DNA from: Hymenobacter cyanobacteriorum | GTDB taxonomy: Bacteria > Bacteroidota > Bacteroidia > Cytophagales > Hymenobacteraceae | Reading direction: 5' to 3' | Assembly: GCF_022631375.1 (NCBI RefSeq) | Contig: NZ_JALBGC010000001.1 | Location: 310,001-374,000 of the forward strand | Length of the DNA: 64,000 nucleotides | Shown: one piece after another, positions 1 to 8,673 of the stretch | Numbering within the stretch: the first letter of the stretch is position 1 | Layout: every line of letters begins with the position of its first letter | Made by a program: the position numbers and the translations under genes | Notes under the pieces: generated by a model | Database searches by the model: none | Told to the model about the DNA's origin: nothing | Seen by the model: only the letters and a program-made list of their open reading frames with translations

Positions 1-1
1 G

Positions 2-592
2 GCTTCGCCCGCTTACCGCGCTCAGGTTGACTGGCCCAATGTGTATTTCTTCTTCGGCGACGAGCGCAACGTGCCCCGCACCGACCCGCAGAGCAACTAC
101 CTGATGGCCAAAACGGCCCTGCTGGCCCCGCTGGGCGTTGCCGACGCCCACGTTTTTGCTTTCGAAACCGACTTATCTCCGGCTGAAGCAGCGGCTGCTT
201 ACAGCAAAGAAATCAACGACTTCTTCAGCCCCAAGCCGGCCCGGTTCGATTTGGTGCTGCTGGGGCTGGGCGACAACTCGCACACGGCCTCGCTGTTTCC
301 GCACACCGAGGTGCTGCACGCCACCACGGCCGACGTGCAGGCCGTGTTCGTGCCCGAGGTCGACATGTACCGCCTCACGTTCACGGCCCCGCTCATCAAC
401 CAGGCGCGGGCGGTGGCTTTCCTGGTTTTCGGGGCCGACAAGGCGGCCGCCGTGCGGCGCGTGCGCCAGGGTACGCGCAACGCCGAGGAATTTCCGGCCC
501 AACTCATCGCCCCTTCGGCGGGCGAGCGGCAGTGGTTTCTGGACGAGGCCGCTGCGGCCGAGCTCAGCAACAGCGCCGCGCAGCCCGACTGA
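2..592 (+). CDS. pgl: 6-phosphogluconolactonase, DevB type (5'-truncated by window edge)
   Basis: Hydrolyses 6-phosphogluconolactone in the oxidative pentose phosphate pathway, in the cytoplasm. The frame is open from base 2, so the true start lies upstream; a GTG at 41 lies inside conserved sequence and is not the start. The visible 196 residues contain 'FFGDERNVP' (nt 47-73) and 'LLGLGDNSHTASLFP' (about nt 257-301), the two signature motifs of the DevB/SOL family. The full family length is about 240 aa, so some 40-50 N-terminal residues are missing. rpiA and a second, unrelated lactonase-type protein follow within 2.1 kb. Identity is clear from motifs; only the N-terminus cannot be judged. 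Confidence 0.92.
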   Translation, partial: ASPAYRAQVDWPNVYFFFGDERNVPRTDPQSNYLMAKTALLAPLGVADAHVFAFETDLSPAEAAAAYSKEINDFFSPKPARFDLVLLGLGDNSHTASLFPHTEVLHATTADVQAVFVPEVDMYRLTFTAPLINQARAVAFLVFGADKAAAVRRVRQGTRNAEEFPAQLIAPSAGERQWFLDEAAAAELSNSAAQPD

Positions 593-605
593 TTTGCTTC
601 CGGGC

Positions 606-1490
606 TTACTTGCCACCAAGTGCCGCTGGCTCGTCGGATTTTGTGGTGAGGGTGGCACCCGCGCTGGCCACCACAATAAAACCCACCGCCAGCCACTGCG
701 GCAGCAGCAGCCGCTCGTCCAGCAGCAGCCAGCCCGAGAGCGCCGCCGCCACCGGCTCCAGGCTCATCAAAATGCTGAAGGTGCGGGTGGGCAGCGTGCG
801 AAGCGCCTGCATTTCGAGTGAAAACGGCAGCACGCTGGAAAACAGCGCCAGCAGCGCCCCCAACAGCAGCAGATGCGGCGTGAGGCCCGCTAGGCTGCCG
901 CTGGCAATGCCCAACGGCAGCACCGGCAAGGCCGCAAACAACATTCCGATGGCAACCGCCTGCTGGCCCGGCAGCACGGCCGCCGTACGCTGGCCCAGCA
1001 CAATGTATACCGTCCAGGCTCCGCCGGCGGCCAGTGCGAAAGCCATGCCCAGCAAGTCGATTCCCTGGCCCTGCCACGGCGCAATGAGCGCAATGCCGGC
1101 GGCTGCCAGCAGCGCCCACACCACATCAACCCAGCGGCGCGAGCCGGCCAGCGCCAGCCCCAGCGGCCCCACAAATTCCAGCGTGACGGCCAGCCCGAGC
1201 GGAATACGGGCCAACGCATAGTAAAACAACAGGTTCATCAGCCCCAGCGCCAGCCCATAGGGCACCACCGCCCGCCACTGCGCCTTCGTCAAACGCCCCA
1301 GCCGCGGGCGCACCACCAGCAGCAGCACCAGTGCCGAAATACCCACCCGCAAACTGGTGGTGCCCGCCGGCCCCAGCACCGGAAACAAGCCCTTGGCAAT
1401 AGCCGCGCCGCCCTGCACGCTCACGATGGAAAGCAGCACGGCGGGCACCGCCGGAAAGGTGAAGCGGGAAGTTGGGTTGGGTACGGACAT
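606..1490 (-). CDS. EamA/DMT-superfamily exporter (RhtA-like)
   Basis: Inner-membrane drug/metabolite transporter of about 294 aa with roughly ten hydrophobic segments in two EamA halves. The sequence around 'RVGISALVLLLVVRPRL' and 'VTLEFVGPLGLALAGSRR' resembles the RhtA threonine/homoserine exporter branch, but the substrate cannot be read from sequence. The start is taken at 1490 (residues MSVPNPTS). An in-frame ATG at 1523 exists only because the arm of the neighbouring inverted repeat contains 'gtcat', so the longer start is probably an artefact. It is convergent with pgl, 13 bp away, and no clear terminator was seen between them. Confidence 0.85.
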   Translation of the reverse strand: MSVPNPTSRFTFPAVPAVLLSIVSVQGGAAIAKGLFPVLGPAGTTSLRVGISALVLLLVVRPRLGRLTKAQWRAVVPYGLALGLMNLLFYYALARIPLGLAVTLEFVGPLGLALAGSRRWVDVVWALLAAAGIALIAPWQGQGIDLLGMAFALAAGGAWTVYIVLGQRTAAVLPGQQAVAIGMLFAALPVLPLGIASGSLAGLTPHLLLLGALLALFSSVLPFSLEMQALRTLPTRTFSILMSLEPVAAALSGWLLLDERLLLPQWLAVGFIVVASAGATLTTKSDEPAALGGK

Positions 1491-1514
1491 GTATGGGGCT
1501 AGCTGATAAAAATT

Positions 1515-1619
1515 GAACGTCATGCTGAGCTTGCCGAAGCATCTCTCCCGCCATAGTAAACCCTGTCAATTGGATTACTTGTGCGGTAGCGATGCTTCGA
1601 CAAGCGCAGCATGACGTTC
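1515..1619. repeat. Dispersed inverted-repeat element, family A, copy 1
   Basis: The arms begin gaacgtcatgctgagc on the left and end gcgcagcatgacgttc on the right, with gaagcatc/gatgcttc inside. The pairing is imperfect (gagcttgccg against gcgcttgtcg). It lies between two minus-strand genes and supplies a spurious upstream ATG to the exporter gene. Confidence 0.85.
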
Positions 1620-1654
1620 CAAATGGCTTATTTACTTGCTTCAGCAACCAGCCG

Positions 1655-2410
1655 CTACGGCAGCGCCGTGAACTCGCTGGCCGCCACCGGAGCCTGGCCC
1701 GGCCGCCACACCTGCGCCTGCCCGCCCTGCGCCACCACGGCGGCGCGGGCCAGGCCCAGAAACAGGCCGTGCTCGACCATGCCGGGAATGACGATGAGCT
1801 GCGCGGCCAGCATGGCGGGGTCTTCAATCTGCTGGAAGTGGCAGTCGACTAACAGGTTGCCCTGGTCGGAGTGCGCGGGTTCGAGCGGGTTCTGCTTATC
1901 CATTCGCAGCACGGGCGCGCCGCCGAGGTCGGCCACGGCATCCATCACCCAGGGCAGGGCGAAGGGCACTACTTCGAGCGGCAGCGGGAAGCGGCCGAGC
2001 TGGCCCACGGCCTTGGTGGAATCGGCTACGATGAGCAGGTAATCGGAAGCCGTGGCAATGACTTTTTCGCGCAGCAGCGCCCCGCCGCCTCCTTTAATGA
2101 GGCGCAGCTGGGCGTCGAGCTCGTCGGCGCCGTCCACGGTCAGGTCGAAGCGCAGGCCGCGGCGGGGCTCCAGCAGCGGAATGCCCACCTGCCGGGCCAG
2201 CTCCTCGCTGGCGCGGGAAGTGGCGGTGGCTTCGATGCGCAGGCCGCCCTCGCGCACGCGCTGGCCGAGCAGCGTGATGAAGGGCGCGGCCGTGCTGCCG
2301 GTGCCCAGGCCCACGCGCATGCCGTCGCGCACCCAGCCCACGGCGGTGGTGGCGGCGAGGAGCTTTTCGGCGGCTAAATCGGGAGCGGAAGCGGACTGGG
2401 GTGCAGACAC
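1655..2410 (-). CDS. rpiA: Ribose-5-phosphate isomerase A
   Basis: Interconverts ribose-5-phosphate and ribulose-5-phosphate in the non-oxidative pentose phosphate pathway. With a GTG start at 2410 the protein is 251 aa, close to the family's 220-235. Motifs: phosphate loop 'GLGTGSTAAPFI' (about 34-45), catalytic 'DGADELD' (93-99) and 'KGGGGALLREK' (106-116). The frame stays open upstream to an ATG at 2545, but those 45 residues are low-complexity and unlike the family, so the internal GTG is preferred. The start is the uncertain part. Nearby pgl and the propeller lactonase suggest a sugar-phosphate cluster. Confidence 0.9.
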   Translation of the reverse strand: MSAPQSASAPDLAAEKLLAATTAVGWVRDGMRVGLGTGSTAAPFITLLGQRVREGGLRIEATATSRASEELARQVGIPLLEPRRGLRFDLTVDGADELDAQLRLIKGGGGALLREKVIATASDYLLIVADSTKAVGQLGRFPLPLEVVPFALPWVMDAVADLGGAPVLRMDKQNPLEPAHSDQGNLLVDCHFQQIEDPAMLAAQLIVIPGMVEHGLFLGLARAAVVAQGGQAQVWRPGQAPVAASEFTALP

Positions 2411-2678
2411 GTTGAGCAGGAATTGTAGGCGCAGCCGGGGCTGGCGCACGGTGGAAAATGAAACGCAAAAAAGCAGCTGCCACGCTTGCGGCCAACGGCC
2501 CGGGGCGGGGTTGCCGGGCCAAAAGTAGCCCCTCGCAGTTGCCAATGTCTGCTATTAACGCCGCAAATATTTCAAAACAATGCTGCTGCTCGCATCAGTT
2601 AGCGCATTTCAACGGCACTCTCAGCCACATTTCCCGTAGCTTGAGGCACTTTTGCGGCTTCAGCCTCCCCTTGCTCCT

Positions 2679-3875
2679 ATGATGGTTTCTGTTTTTCAAT
2701 TTTCGCGCGCTTCTCGCACCCTTTTCGGCGGCTTGGCTCTGAGCGCCAGCGGACTGCTGGCTGGCTGCGGACGGCCCGCCACGGCCACGCTGCCCGCCGA
2801 CTACCTGCTATACATCGGCACCAACGTGGGCGGCGCGCAGGACAGCAGCATCTTCCTCTACCGCGTGAATGCCAGCACCGGCGCTTTCACCAGGCTCAGC
2901 GGGCAGCTGGGCGGGGCCAGCCCTACTTACCTCACCCTCACGCCCAACCACCGGTTTCTGTACGCCGTGAGCGAAACCCAGACCTTTCGGGGCGCGCCGG
3001 GCGGCGGCGTAAGCAGCTTCGCCGTCGACCCGCACTCGGGCGCGCTGAAACCGCTGAGCCAGCAGCCGTCGGGCGGGGCGTCGCCGTGCTACATCAGCCT
3101 CGACCACAGCGGCAAAAGTGTATTGGTGGCGAACTACATGGGCGGCAACGTGAGCATCCTGCCCGTGGCGACCGACGGCGCGCTCGGCCCGCCCACCACC
3201 GACCAGCACACCGGCTCGGGCCCGCACAAAAACCAGACCTCCTCGCACGCCCACTGCCTGCTGCCCGACCCGGCCAACAAATTCGCCTTCGCCGTGAACT
3301 TGGGCACCGACCAGGTGGTGGGCTACCGCCTCGATGCGGCGGCCGGCCGCCTTGCGCGCCTGCCCGAGCCGGCCTTCGTGGCCAAGCCGGGGGCCGGGCC
3401 GCGCCACCTCACTTTCCATCCCAACGGCCGTACCGCCTACCTCATCAACGAGCTGAACTCGACGCTAACCACGCTGGCCTACGACGCGGCCGCCGGCCAC
3501 TTCCGCGAGCTGCAAACCATCTCAACGCTGCCGGCCGGCTACTCCGGCGACAACTCCTGCGCCGACGTGCACGTGGCTCCCAACGGCCTGTTTCTCTACG
3601 CTTCCAACCGGGGCCACAACAGCATTGCCGTGTTTGCCATCGACAGCAGCAACGGCACGCTGGTGCCCATTCAGGACGTGGACACGCAGGGCAAAACCCC
3701 GCGCAACTTCGCCCTCGACCCCAGCGGCCGCCTGCTGCTGGTGGCCAACCAGAACTCCAACAACCTCGTCAGCTACCGCGTTGATGCCTTTTCGGGCCTG
3801 CTCACGCCCACCGGGCAGCAGGCGCGGGTGCCCTCGCCCATGTTCGTGGGCGTGGTCGAGGACTTCCGCAAATAA
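2679..3875 (+). CDS. Beta-propeller lactonase (YbhE/cycloisomerase-2 family) lipoprotein
   Basis: About 398 aa. It has an N-terminal hydrophobic signal ending in a lipobox, 'SGLLAGC' (Cys about 30), followed by a seven-bladed propeller of the lactonase family that includes E. coli YbhE-type 6-phosphogluconolactonase. Family-typical stretches are 'GAGPRHLTFHPNG', 'GYSGDNSCADVHVAPNG' and 'GRLLLVANQNSNN'. Tandem ATGs at 2679 and 2682 are both possible starts. The lipobox places it outside the inner membrane, so although it lies near pgl and rpiA it is unlikely to act in the cytosolic pentose phosphate pathway. A sugar-lactone substrate is only inferred. Confidence 0.85.
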   Translation: MMVSVFQFSRASRTLFGGLALSASGLLAGCGRPATATLPADYLLYIGTNVGGAQDSSIFLYRVNASTGAFTRLSGQLGGASPTYLTLTPNHRFLYAVSETQTFRGAPGGGVSSFAVDPHSGALKPLSQQPSGGASPCYISLDHSGKSVLVANYMGGNVSILPVATDGALGPPTTDQHTGSGPHKNQTSSHAHCLLPDPANKFAFAVNLGTDQVVGYRLDAAAGRLARLPEPAFVAKPGAGPRHLTFHPNGRTAYLINELNSTLTTLAYDAAAGHFRELQTISTLPAGYSGDNSCADVHVAPNGLFLYASNRGHNSIAVFAIDSSNGTLVPIQDVDTQGKTPRNFALDPSGRLLLVANQNSNNLVSYRVDAFSGLLTPTGQQARVPSPMFVGVVEDFRK

Positions 3876-3965
3876 CCACCCGCCGGGCCGGCGGCGGCAA
3901 CGCGCGGCAAGCCCAGCCGTAAGCGGCGCAGCCCGCGACTATTCGCCGGCCCCATTTCAGGTATT

Positions 3966-5096
3966 ATGGCCGACTTCGACCCCACGCCGCCCGCCCGCGA
4001 GCTGCAATTCCCCCTCTACGTAAAAGCCCCCCTGATTTTGCTGGGGCTGGCGCTGCTGGTATTCACCCTGCACATCGCCTCGGAAATCATCTTTCCGCTG
4101 TTTTTCGCGGCCATTTTCGCCATCATGCTGCACCCCGTCGAGCAGTGGCTCCTGCGCAAGCGGGTGCCGCAGCTGCTGGCCATCACGCTCACGGTGGTGC
4201 TGGGCGTGGCGGCGGTGCTGGGCCTGGTGTATTTCATCTCGATGGAAGCCGCCCAGCTCTCCGACCAGATGCCGATGTTCAAGAAAAAGCTGGCCGAAAC
4301 CACCGCCCAGGTGCACGAGTGGCTGCAATCGCGCTTCGGCGTGAGCGACCAGAAGCTGCAAAGCTGGGTGAGCGAGGCTGGCACCAAGGCCCAGGGCCTG
4401 CTGGGCGGCACGCTCTCCACCTTGTCGGGCATCCTGGTGTCGTTTACCCTGATTCCGGTCTACATCTTCCTGCTGTTTCTGTACCAGAAGCGGTTGGTCG
4501 ACTTCCTGGTGCAGGCCTTTTCGGGCCACCGCCGCGATACCGGCGTGAGCGAGGTGTTGCGCGAAAGCAAAACCGCCATCCAGAGCTACATGGTGGGCCT
4601 ATTGATTGAGGGCAGCATCGTGGCCGCACTCAACGTCACGGTTCTGCTCATCATTGGGGTGCCTTATGCGCTGCTGCTGGGCGTGATGGGCGCGCTGCTC
4701 AACTTCATCCCCTACATCGGCGGGCTCATTGCCATTGCGCTGCCCATGCTCATGGCCTTCGTGGCCCACCCCGGCTACGGGCACGCCATTGCGGTGCTCG
4801 GCGCCTACATGCTCATTCAGTTCATCGACAACCACTACCTGATTCCGCGCATCGTGGCTTCCAAAATTCAGGTGAATGCGCTGGTGGCCATTGTGGGCGT
4901 GCTGGTGGGCAACGCCATTGGCGGCGTGGCGGGCATGTTTCTGGCCCTGCCGGTTATTGCCATTCTGAAAATCGTGTTCGACCGCATTGAGTCGCTCAAG
5001 CCCTGGGGCATGGTGCTGGGCGATGAGGAAACGCCGCGCGGCCGCAAAATCAACCCCGCCAAAAAGCACGTGCTGGCCGCCGAGGGCAAGAAGTAA
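3966..5096 (+). CDS. AI-2E family transporter (PerM/YdiK-like)
   Basis: A 376-aa polytopic inner-membrane protein of the AI-2 exporter superfamily. N-terminal helices span about residues 17-45 and 60-90. A soluble helical segment follows, containing 'MFKKKLAETTAQVHEWLQ', and then the conserved C-terminal core with 'LLGVMGALLNFIPYIGGLIA' and 'QFIDNHYLIPRIVASKI'. The family exports small molecules or acts as a permease, with few members tested; an AI-2 substrate should not be assumed. It ends three bases before an inverted repeat. Start ATG at 3966. Confidence 0.9.
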   Translation: MADFDPTPPARELQFPLYVKAPLILLGLALLVFTLHIASEIIFPLFFAAIFAIMLHPVEQWLLRKRVPQLLAITLTVVLGVAAVLGLVYFISMEAAQLSDQMPMFKKKLAETTAQVHEWLQSRFGVSDQKLQSWVSEAGTKAQGLLGGTLSTLSGILVSFTLIPVYIFLLFLYQKRLVDFLVQAFSGHRRDTGVSEVLRESKTAIQSYMVGLLIEGSIVAALNVTVLLIIGVPYALLLGVMGALLNFIPYIGGLIAIALPMLMAFVAHPGYGHAIAVLGAYMLIQFIDNHYLIPRIVASKIQVNALVAIVGVLVGNAIGGVAGMFLALPVIAILKIVFDRIESLKPWGMVLGDEETPRGRKINPAKKHVLAAEGKK

Positions 5097-5098
5097 GT

Positions 5099-5178
5099 CA
5101 GTTAAGAGTTAAGAGTTGAAGAAGTCAATGGCCGATTCAACTCTTAACTCTTAACTCTTCACTTTTAACTCTTAACTG
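5099..5178. repeat. Inverted repeat rich in AGTTAAGAGTT units, copy 1
   Basis: Left arm cagttaagagttaagagttg pairs with ttcaactcttaactcttaac; further ttaactctt units extend to the end. It separates two convergent genes and could act as a bidirectional terminator. A related element lies at 16801-16873. Confidence 0.75.
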
Positions 5179-5179
5179 T

Positions 5180-5608
5180 TCACCCGCGCACTTCGCGCAG
5201 CCAGGCATCGGCCTCCTGCATATCGGCGAAGCGGCGGAACTGCAGGCCGCTGGGCGACGCCGCTACCACCGACTGCGTGGAGAGGCGGTGCATGGGGTCG
5301 GCGCCTTCCACAATGGCGCAGTGGCGCGCCCCGGCCTGCGCAATGGCCCGCGGAATCCAGTCGCCGGTGAGCCACTCCTGGGCGGGGCCCGGCAGGGGGG
5401 CGCGCTGCCCGTGGCAGGACAGGATTTTGCGGCTGCCGGTGTTCAGCATCAGGGCCAGCACCTGCTCGTAGTATTCCTGAATAGCGGCCAGCGCAATGCG
5501 CTCGGCGGCCCAGGCCAGGCGCACCACCTGTGCCCCGGGCTGGTAGAATAACCGGCCAGCCGCGTTCTGGAAATACAGCGTTTCCGGGGTCTGGGAGAGC
5601 AAACTCAT
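5180..5608 (-). CDS. Hypothetical protein, STAS/SpoIIAA-like, about 142 aa
   Basis: The start is taken at MSLLSQTPETLYF (ATG at 5608), about 60 bases below a well-formed promoter; the frame is open further up but that stretch is promoter. No catalytic motif is visible. The plan matches the 139-aa protein at 16341-16760: a beta-rich N-terminus, a helix with an 'Y/E..L' pattern, 'W(L)..(D)W(I)PRA' near residue 80-90, and a C-terminal '(E)ADAWLREV' helix. This suggests two paralogues of a small lineage family, possibly a STAS-like fold; that assignment is from overall shape only. Function unknown. Confidence 0.7.
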   Translation of the reverse strand: MSLLSQTPETLYFQNAAGRLFYQPGAQVVRLAWAAERIALAAIQEYYEQVLALMLNTGSRKILSCHGQRAPLPGPAQEWLTGDWIPRAIAQAGARHCAIVEGADPMHRLSTQSVVAASPSGLQFRRFADMQEADAWLREVRG

Positions 5609-5665
5609 GGTAATTGAAGTGGTAGAGCGGCGGTAAGTGTCCGGTTGTCCTGAAGCGGGCCGAGT

Positions 5666-5696
5666 CAAATTTACCCCAAAAGTCTCGGGCCACAAA
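5666..5696 (-). promoter_or_regulatory. Bacteroidota-type promoter for the 5180-5608 gene
   Basis: Read on the minus strand this is TTTG at -33, then a 19-bp gap, then TAAATTTG at -7. This matches the Bacteroidota consensus TTG-N17..23-TAnnTTTG well. The start codon is about 58 bp downstream. Confidence 0.65.
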
Positions 5697-5813
5697 GCCC
5701 TGCCGGTCGATGCCCCGCCCCATTATCAGCGGCTGCTGCCGGGGCTGATGCTTTTACCCGATTCAGAAACCCTGTGCTCGGCGCAATGGCCAGCCGTGAC
5801 TGACGCAGCCGGG

Positions 5814-6710
5814 CTACTCGGCCAACACGAGGTGGGCCGTGGCGGCGGTGCTGCCGCCGACATCATCGTCGGTCACGAGCAGCAGCTCGAAGTGGCTGGG
5901 ACCCAGCTGCTGGCGCACGGCCAAGCCCTCTACTTTGCCAACGTAAGGCCGGCCGTCGGCCCAGGCCAGACGGGCCAGCGTGGCGCGGCCGGCCGCTACA
6001 TCTACCACGCCCACGAACGAGCCCAGCACCGCGCCATCGAGCACGGCATCGGCCGTGTTCTCCACCGAAGCCGATACGAACAGCCGCCCATCGACAAACG
6101 TGGCGCCCGAAAACCCGGCCGGGCACCCCTCAATCAGCGGCAGCTCGAATACCAGCTGGTGCACCTTGGGAGCTGCCGCCCCGGTCGTATTCAGCAGAAA
6201 TCGCAACGTTTCGGCCAGCGGCAGCACGAACAGCAGCGCCGCATCGGCCCGGCCCACGGTGCGCTGAAACAGCAGCAGCTCGGTGGCCGAAGTGGCGGCC
6301 GCTTCGAGGTTGAGGACCACACCAGCGGGCAACTGGGCCGCCAGCAGGGCGTAGAGCCGCGCCAGCGCCACCCGCACCGGCGCTTCGCCCGACACGGGCA
6401 CGAACCAGCCGGCAGCGCGGGCCGGCGTGCTGCCGGAGCCCAGCACCAGCACCCCGGCCCGGCCGTCGGGCCAGGTGAGGGCGGCCATGGCTTCGAGGTC
6501 GGGCTTGCTGGCTTTGGGGATGCGGCCGGTGCCGAAAGCATCGGTTGCGAACAGTGGCACCCGCGAGAGTACGGCCAGCGTGGCCGCGTCGAGCAGATAG
6601 AGAAAAGGCGAGTCGTCGCCGATGACGTAGGCCGTGGGGCCAATGATTTCGACGCCGGAAGCCGAGGGCAGGCCGGGAATCGGGTTTTCGGAAATAATGG
6701 TGGCCTTCAT
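5814..6710 (-). CDS. Conserved hypothetical beta-propeller-like protein (DUF6929-like)
   Basis: 298 aa with no signal peptide or membrane segment. Repeating strand-rich units such as 'LYLLDAATLAVLSRVPLF', 'AGVLVLGSGSTPARAAGW' and 'EGCPAGFSGATFVDGRLFV' suggest a propeller fold, and the sequence recalls the cytoplasmic family called DUF6929 in Bacteroidota (from memory, untested). It is divergent from the SpeD homologue at 7006, with an inverted repeat between them. Start ATG at 6710. Function unknown. Confidence 0.7.
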   Translation of the reverse strand: MKATIISENPIPGLPSASGVEIIGPTAYVIGDDSPFLYLLDAATLAVLSRVPLFATDAFGTGRIPKASKPDLEAMAALTWPDGRAGVLVLGSGSTPARAAGWFVPVSGEAPVRVALARLYALLAAQLPAGVVLNLEAAATSATELLLFQRTVGRADAALLFVLPLAETLRFLLNTTGAAAPKVHQLVFELPLIEGCPAGFSGATFVDGRLFVSASVENTADAVLDGAVLGSFVGVVDVAAGRATLARLAWADGRPYVGKVEGLAVRQQLGPSHFELLLVTDDDVGGSTAATAHLVLAE

Positions 6711-6787
6711 AACAAATTATCGACGGCGGAATGGCGGGTATTCAGGCGATTTGAATGATGGTAGAGGTTACTTGGCAAGTCATCAGA

Positions 6788-6879
6788 ACGTCATGCTGAG
6801 CGCAGTCGAAGCATCTCTACCGCGCAAGTAAATAATTACTACTGCAGTAGAGATGCTTCGACTGCGCTCAGCATGACGT
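6788..6879. repeat. Dispersed inverted-repeat element, family A, copy 2
   Basis: Perfect arms of about 31 bp (from acgtcatgctgagcgcag, closing ctgcgctcagcatgacgt) around an AT-rich centre. It sits in the only divergent intergenic region among family A/B copies (6711-7005), so it lies between or within the promoters of both flanking genes. Confidence 0.9.
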
Positions 6880-7005
6880 GCAAAACTCCTACATAGCTTC
6901 GTAATGCTAGGGCCAAGCCCGGCGATTCAGCCCGCAAGCTTCGGCCAAATATCAACCCGTTCCGCTTCCTATCTTGCCGCCGCGCTCGCCCCGCGCTCCT
7001 TTCTC

Positions 7006-7374
7006 ATGCCCACTTATACGCCCGGCCTGCACATTCTGGCCACCTTCGCCGCGCCGCCCGCCACCCTGCGTGATGCCAAAAGCTGTCGTGCCTTCTTCGA
7101 TGCCCAGGTGCTGGCCTTCGGGCTCGAAAAAGTGGGCGAGGCCTACCACCACTTCCCGGCCGACGAAAACGGCGCGGGCGGCTTCACCGCCGTGCTGGCC
7201 CTGACGGAGTCTCACCTGAGCATCCACACCTGGCCCGAGCACGGGCTGGCCACATTCGACGTGTTCCTCTCCAATTTCCGGCGCGACAATTCGGCCACGG
7301 TGCGCGGCATTTATGCGGCCACATTGGCGTTTTTCGAAGGCACCGAACTCACTCAAACCGAAGTGTGCCGATGA
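7006..7374 (+). CDS. speD: SpeD homologue: pyruvoyl-dependent (AdoMet) decarboxylase family
   Basis: A 122-aa proenzyme of the class 1B AdoMetDC (SpeD/SpeH) family. Self-cleavage at the Glu68-Ser69 bond of 'ESHLSIHTWPEH' would create the pyruvoyl group. The family motif after this, DVFTCG, contains the catalytic Cys proton donor; here it reads 'DVFLSN', with Ser at the Cys position. Other SpeD homologues have been shown to decarboxylate ornithine or arginine instead of AdoMet, so the substrate is open. The start is at 7006; the upstream in-frame ATG at 6904 gives a non-family extension. The stop overlaps the next start (ATGA), so it is translationally coupled to the DUF4178 gene. Confidence 0.85.
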   Translation: MPTYTPGLHILATFAAPPATLRDAKSCRAFFDAQVLAFGLEKVGEAYHHFPADENGAGGFTAVLALTESHLSIHTWPEHGLATFDVFLSNFRRDNSATVRGIYAATLAFFEGTELTQTEVCR

Positions 7375-8663
7375 GTGAAACCGCTACGCCCCGGCCCGAA
7401 TCGGCCCAGTTGGACTGCCCCGAATGCCACACGTCTATTACATACTACGACGTGGAAGACAGCGAATACTACGCCTGCCCGAACTGCCACGCGTATTTCC
7501 GATGGTCGGGCGAGGAAACACCCAAGGTGTTTGGCAATTATAAGGACGCGCCTAAAACGTCGCCCGTACTGCCGCTGGGTATCCTGGGCCTGCTGGATGG
7601 CGCGCTCTACCGCGTGGTGGGCCTGACGAGCCGCTGCGAAGCCAACCACCCGCAATACAGCTGGCGTGAGTACCAGTTGCTGCAGCCCGAAACCGGCCGC
7701 TACGTGCAACTGGCCGAGTACGACGGGCACTGGACGCTGATTTGGGCCGCCAGCCACCTCGACAAAAACCGGGAAGATTTCAAGCTGCCCGATTTCCGGA
7801 TTTTCAACAAATACCAGTCGCGCATCAACTGGGCACTGGGCGAGTTCGATTGGGACATCGAGAGTGACCAGAGCCTGTACGTGACTGAATACGTCAACCC
7901 GCCCCTGCTGCTGGTGCAGGAGAAGCGCGGGCGCGAGAGCAACTGGTACCGGGGCCGCCACGTGGCCCCCGAGGAGCTGGCCACGGCGTTCAACATCAGC
8001 CGGAGCGCGCTGCCGCACACCGAAGGCACGGGCATGGCCGAGCCAGCGCCCGGCAGCCGAAGCTGGCCGGCGCTCTGGACCCTGACGGGCATTTTAATTG
8101 CAGCGCTGCTGCTCACTCAGCTTCTGCTGGCCGTGCGCACGGGCTCGCCGGTGCTCAGCCAGACCATTCAGGTAGAGCCCAATACCACGGCCACCGCCGC
8201 GCCCGGCACCGGCCGCGTGCTGGTATCGCCCAGCTTCGCCCTCGACCACCAAACCGCCCTCGACATTGAGCTGAACGCCACCCTCAGCAACCAATGGCTG
8301 GAGCTGCCCGTGAGCCTGGTGAACGAGCAAACCGGCCGCGGCTTCGAATTCACCAAAAACATTGAGTTTTACAGCGGCGTGGAAGGCGGCGAAAGCTGGA
8401 GCGAAGGCAGCCGTGAGGTGGAAGCCGTGCTTTCGCGGGTGCCAGCCGGGCGCTACCACCTCAACTTCTACCCCTTCACCGAAAAGGGTGTTTCGCCCGA
8501 AATCAAGGTGACCGTGTGGGCCAACCCGGCGCTGCCGTCCAACTTTTTCGTGGTGCTGGCGCTGATACTGCTGGTGCCCGGATTCCAGCTCTTGCGCCGC
8601 CACTGGCACGAACGCCGCCGCTGGGCCAACAGCGACTATAACCCGTACGCAACCGAAGAATAA
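7371..8663 (+). CDS. DUF4178 protein with N-terminal zinc ribbon and two membrane helices
   Basis: 430 aa. A zinc ribbon comes first (Cys16, Cys19, Cys36, Cys39), then a DUF4178-type beta-rich domain (about 55-220, with 'NHPQYSWREYQLLQPETG'). Membrane helix 1 is at about 233-256, followed by an extracytoplasmic beta domain (about 260-385) and membrane helix 2 (about 389-407) with a basic tail. The start overlaps the speD stop by four bases. DUF4178 genes are known to sit beside AdoMetDC, DUF350 and spermidine-synthase homologues, as here; the biochemical role is unknown. The two helices put it in the inner membrane with the C-terminal domain probably in the periplasm. Confidence 0.85.
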   Translation: MSETATPRPESAQLDCPECHTSITYYDVEDSEYYACPNCHAYFRWSGEETPKVFGNYKDAPKTSPVLPLGILGLLDGALYRVVGLTSRCEANHPQYSWREYQLLQPETGRYVQLAEYDGHWTLIWAASHLDKNREDFKLPDFRIFNKYQSRINWALGEFDWDIESDQSLYVTEYVNPPLLLVQEKRGRESNWYRGRHVAPEELATAFNISRSALPHTEGTGMAEPAPGSRSWPALWTLTGILIAALLLTQLLLAVRTGSPVLSQTIQVEPNTTATAAPGTGRVLVSPSFALDHQTALDIELNATLSNQWLELPVSLVNEQTGRGFEFTKNIEFYSGVEGGESWSEGSREVEAVLSRVPAGRYHLNFYPFTEKGVSPEIKVTVWANPALPSNFFVVLALILLVPGFQLLRRHWHERRRWANSDYNPYATEE

Positions 8664-8673
8664 CCCATCCGGC

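Noticed and set aside
5637-6758. 373-codon plus-strand frame over the 5814-6710 gene
   Set aside because: Low-complexity translation covering a promoter and an antisense gene; no support.
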